NCBI GenBank assembly: GCA_019454625.1
Contig: JACFNY010000058.1
Coordinates: forward strand, 1 to 9,245
Length of the DNA stretch: 9,245 nucleotides
Direction of reading: 5' to 3'
Origin: Sphingomonadaceae bacterium
GTDB lineage: Bacteria > Pseudomonadota > Alphaproteobacteria > Sphingomonadales > Sphingomonadaceae
The notes below the pieces were generated by a model. That model searched no databases. It was not told the origin of the DNA and worked only from the letters and a program-made list of their open reading frames with translations. This document shows positions 7,391 to 9,245 of this stretch, in pieces (position 1 is the first letter of the stretch; every line of letters starts with the position of its first letter). The position numbers and the translations under genes were made by a program.

Positions 7391-8558
7391 GGCCGAAGTC
7401 GGCGAGGCGGTACGCATGGCCGAGATGGCGACTTTCACGCGTCATATAGGCTTCCATCCGCGCGAGCAGCACAGGGCCGAGCGGCAGGCCGAGCCAGTCG
7501 TAGAGGCGGCGGACGGCGGCGCGCCAGTCCCGCTCCATCTCGGCGAAGTCGAGCGTGAAGGCGCGCGCATCCGGCAGGCCTGCGCGGAACGCATCGGCGC
7601 GGGCCTGCCGGAGCGCGGTCTTGCGCAGCCATTCGTCGCCGATCCATGCCGGATCGACGGTGTCGGATTGGACGACCATCTGGTTCCAGACGAGCGAGCA
7701 GCCCGACGCCACGAGCGCGCTTGCATCGCGCGTCATGAAGATGAAGCGGGTGCCGGGCAGGGTCTCGGAAAGTGCAGTCAGGTCTTGCAGATATTGCGGG
7801 GACTTCAGAAGCCACGGCAGCTTCGGATCGTCCCGGCGGAACCATCCGGCGAGGCGCAGCAGGTCGGCGAAGCGGCGGTAGACAGGCAGTGCGTCGGCGG
7901 TCTCGCAGTGGCGCGCGAAGGCGGAGATGCGCCGCTGCGCCTCGATCTGCGCACCCCAGAAGCTGTGCTCCAGAAGCCCGGTCTCCTCCTCGGGCTCCAG
8001 CGGGCCGGTGGGATGCGCGGCGGCATTGCCGGGGTTCGCCCAATTGAGGAAACGCACGCCGAAACCCGCCCAGCGGATGCGCGGGTCGCGCCGCGCGGTG
8101 AAGCTCCCCGGCCACGGCACGGGACTCAGCGTCTCGTAGAGGCGCAGGTGCCGGAAGCGCGCGTCGCAGGCGAGCAGGCGGTGCAGCCGCGTGGTGCCGG
8201 AGCGCATCTGGCCGCAGATGACGAGCGGCGGCGCGAGCGGGCGGGCGCGGATTTCCGGGTGCGCCCCGAACAGCGCCTCGGCGCGCAGGCGGTCCACCAG
8301 CACCTTGAGGATGCTGCCGTGCGCGATCGTGCGGCCGATCGCGTTCATCGGCGCGTCGCCGAGCGCAGCGCGCAGCACCGAGAGGTTCTCGCGCCAGCCG
8401 TCGTCGGGGCCGAAATCGTCGAGACGCGCCGCGCGCCGGGCCTGCCGGAACAGCCGGTCCGCATCGAGATCGGGCGGCGGCAGCACGCCCGCCGACCACA
8501 GCTTCGGCAACAGGCGCCCGGCGAGACGGAGGGCGGCACGCCGCGGCGGCGGGTTCAC
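7293..8558 (-). CDS. PAPS-dependent sulfotransferase-family protein, candidate carotenoid sulfotransferase
   Basis: 421 aa starting at GTG 8556-8558. Family members transfer sulfate from PAPS to a hydroxyl or amine. Seen: a helical N-terminal region (about 1-105) including ARLDDFGPDDGW and AHPEI, typical of the Sulfotransfer_3 type; the 5'-phosphosulfate loop PLVICGQMRSGTT (111-123); LYETLSPVPWP (140-150); WLLKSPQYLQDL (249-260); the 3'-phosphate site RFIFMTRDASALVAS (271-285); and a final HAYRLADFGL. The last 25 residues are Ala/Ser-rich. The GTG overlaps the crtZ stop as GTGA, so the two are almost certainly co-translated, and the gene ends convergently inside crtB. Known: sulfated xanthophylls occur in Erythrobacter-like bacteria. 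Inferred: this enzyme sulfates a CrtZ product such as zeaxanthin. Sulfation of another lipid or glycan is the main alternative, and the fold is clearer than the substrate. Confidence 0.85.
   Translation of the reverse strand: MNPPPRRAALRLAGRLLPKLWSAGVLPPPDLDADRLFRQARRAARLDDFGPDDGWRENLSVLRAALGDAPMNAIGRTIAHGSILKVLVDRLRAEALFGAHPEIRARPLAPPLVICGQMRSGTTRLHRLLACDARFRHLRLYETLSPVPWPGSFTARRDPRIRWAGFGVRFLNWANPGNAAAHPTGPLEPEEETGLLEHSFWGAQIEAQRRISAFARHCETADALPVYRRFADLLRLAGWFRRDDPKLPWLLKSPQYLQDLTALSETLPGTRFIFMTRDASALVASGCSLVWNQMVVQSDTVDPAWIGDEWLRKTALRQARADAFRAGLPDARAFTLDFAEMERDWRAAVRRLYDWLGLPLGPVLLARMEAYMTRESRHLGHAYRLADFGLTPEAAAMAAMAASSPAYRPSSTAAAGAAAAM
7354..7380. repeat. 9-bp simple tandem repeat
   Basis: GCCGCCATC occurs twice followed by GCCGCCGCT. 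It encodes the PPSPPSPPL stretch of CrtB on one strand and the AAAMAAMAA stretch of the sulfotransferase on the other. Such tracts are prone to slippage in units of nine and would keep both frames intact. Confidence 0.7.
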
Positions 8559-9052
8559 GCGCCCGTCGGCATCCGGATGTCGCCGCCGGCGCGCTCGAGC
8601 TCGGCCTTCAGCCTACGGATGGGCGGCGCCCACAGGAAGCCGAACGACACGGTGCCGTGCTTGCTGCTGACGGCATGGTGCAGCCGGTGCGCCTGCACGA
8701 TGCGCTTCATGTAGTCGCTTTTCGGCACGTAGCCGTGCGCGATGCGGCGGTGGACGATGACGTCATGGAAGCCGAAATAAATCGCGCCGTAGCCCGCGAT
8801 GCCGATGCCGACCCACATCCACGCCGGATGCCAGCCCGCCTCGACGCCGAGCCAGATGCAGGCGATCGAGGGCAGGGCGAACATGACGGCGAACCAGTCG
8901 TTCTTCTCGAAAAGCCCGGCACGCGGCTCGTGGTGCGACTTGTGCAGCGACCAGAGGACGCCGTGCATCACCCAGCGGTGCGCCGCATAGGCGACGCCTT
9001 CCATCGCGAGCGTCGCGGCGAGCGCGACGAGGATGCCGGTCCAGAGGCTCAT
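8555..9052 (-). CDS. crtZ: Beta-carotene 3-hydroxylase CrtZ
   Basis: 165 aa, normal for bacterial CrtZ, a membrane di-iron oxygenase that adds 3-hydroxyls to the beta-rings (beta-carotene to cryptoxanthin to zeaxanthin). The histidine set is complete: HRWVMH (25-30), HKSHH (37-41), HDVIVH (96-101) and HRLHH (122-126). Hydrophobic helices lie near 5-24, 53-70 and 79-95. The ATG is at 9050-9052; no good Shine-Dalgarno precedes it, and a likely -10 lies only 9 nt upstream, so a leaderless or near-leaderless transcript is possible. It is the first gene of a minus-strand pair, overlapping the sulfotransferase by 4 bp (GTGA). It is separate from, and convergent with, the crtYIB operon, so ring hydroxylation and sulfation may be controlled independently of carotene synthesis. 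Confidence 0.95.
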   Translation of the reverse strand: MSLWTGILVALAATLAMEGVAYAAHRWVMHGVLWSLHKSHHEPRAGLFEKNDWFAVMFALPSIACIWLGVEAGWHPAWMWVGIGIAGYGAIYFGFHDVIVHRRIAHGYVPKSDYMKRIVQAHRLHHAVSSKHGTVSFGFLWAPPIRRLKAELERAGGDIRMPTGA

Positions 9053-9058
9053 GCCGCC

Positions 9059-9070
9059 GTGCTATAGCAC
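9059..9070. promoter_or_regulatory. Perfect 12-bp palindrome in the crtZ/lipoprotein divergent region
   Basis: GTGCTATAGCAC reads identically on both strands and sits in the 82-bp gap between the divergent starts at 9052 and 9135. It contains a TATA-like core on each strand, so it could be a shared -10 region or an operator. The chance of a random 12-bp palindrome in a window this size is not negligible. Confidence 0.4.
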
Positions 9071-9089
9071 CGGGGTCAGCTTGGGTTAA
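9062..9089 (-). promoter_or_regulatory. Candidate promoter for crtZ-sulfotransferase
   Basis: On the minus strand, TTAACC (9089-9084), 16 bases, then CTATAG (9067-9062). The -10-like element is preceded by TG in extended -10 fashion (tgCTATAG). It ends 9 nt before the crtZ ATG, so the transcript start would fall within a few bases of the start codon. Confidence 0.35.
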
Positions 9090-9102
9090 GGCGGACAGAG
9101 CG

Positions 9103-9138
9103 ATGAAACCCGTCCCGAAGCGGAGAGTCCGAGCATGA
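9103..9138 (+). CDS. Possible 11-codon leader peptide upstream of the lipoprotein
   Basis: ATG 9103 opens a very short frame (MKPVPKRRVRA) whose TGA overlaps the lipoprotein ATG as ATGA. The peptide is strongly basic. Its ribosome binding site is poor (AAGG about 12 nt upstream). It could couple translation to the lipoprotein gene or be chance. Confidence 0.2.
   Translation: MKPVPKRRVRA
9122..9127 (+). promoter_or_regulatory. Ribosome binding site for the lipoprotein gene
   Basis: GGAGAG, 7 nt before ATG 9135. It supports the start that gives a clean lipoprotein signal peptide. Confidence 0.55.
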
Positions 9139-9245
9139 AGCCGTTGTTGACTGTCGTTACCGCCGCCGCGCTGCTTGCAGGCTGCGCGAGCTATGAAAGC
9201 CGTATCGAGCGGAGCCTGACGAGCGCGGGCGTTTCGCGGCCCGTG
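9135..9245 (+). CDS. Small lipoprotein, 3' end cut by the window
   Basis: 37 codons are visible with no stop. The N-terminus MKPLLTVVTAAALLAGC is a type II signal peptide with lipobox LLAGC, so Cys17 should be lipidated and the protein anchored in the cell envelope. After the Cys, ASYESRIERSLTSAG is a charged, probably helical stretch. It starts divergently from crtZ with 82 bp between and is probably not part of the pigment pathway. From memory it resembles small lipoproteins of unknown function in sphingomonads, but too little is visible to name it. Confidence 0.75.
   Translation, partial: MKPLLTVVTAAALLAGCASYESRIERSLTSAGVSRPV

Noticed and set aside
7416..8714. Plus-strand open frame of 432 codons opposite the sulfotransferase
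   Set aside because: It shadows the sulfotransferase and part of crtZ, and shows no motif or ribosome binding site.

Overview
This is a GC-rich window with GC-rich third codon positions and tight gene packing. The gene content (crtY-crtI-crtB, crtZ, a DUF2141 protein, a sulfotransferase and a membrane fatty-acid/sterol hydroxylase) suggests an alphaproteobacterium, most likely a yellow or orange pigmented member of the Sphingomonadales (Sphingomonadaceae or Erythrobacteraceae). That placement is inferred from gene families and layout. There is no rRNA or other phylogenetic marker here.

Left part (1-2514): the 3' portion of a DegT/DnrJ/EryC1/StrS-type PLP aminotransferase on the plus strand meets, end to end with a 3-bp gap, a WzxC-like polysaccharide flippase on the minus strand. 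Both are typical of surface polysaccharide or glycoconjugate functions. The flippase is the last gene of a compact minus-strand series: a membrane hydroxylase of the fatty-acid hydroxylase/sterol desaturase superfamily (3713 to 2883), a secreted DUF2141 protein (2971 to 2540), then the flippase (2514 to 991). The hydroxylase tail overlaps the DUF2141 start by 89 bp. The overlap junction carries a degenerate 15-bp triple repeat.

Centre (3796-7390): a plus-strand carotenoid operon in the order crtY (lycopene beta-cyclase), crtI (phytoene desaturase), crtB (phytoene synthase). crtY and crtI are 9 bp apart and crtI/crtB overlap by 8 bp. Together these turn geranylgeranyl diphosphate into beta-carotene. 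crtE and a ketolase (crtW) are not in the window.

Right part (7293-9052): a second carotenoid unit on the minus strand. crtZ (beta-carotene 3-hydroxylase, giving zeaxanthin) is followed, through a 4-bp GTGA overlap, by a PAPS-dependent sulfotransferase-family gene. The sulfotransferase runs convergently into crtB, and the two coding ends overlap antisense by 98 bp. At the far right a divergent gene begins, encoding a small lipoprotein that is cut off by the window edge.

The most interesting reading is a carotenoid tailoring locus. Zeaxanthin made by CrtZ could be sulfated by the translationally coupled sulfotransferase, perhaps after further ring hydroxylation by the second di-iron type hydroxylase divergent from crtY. 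Sulfated xanthophylls are known from Erythrobacter-type bacteria. I do not know of an assigned carotenoid sulfotransferase gene, so this is a testable hypothesis rather than an identification.
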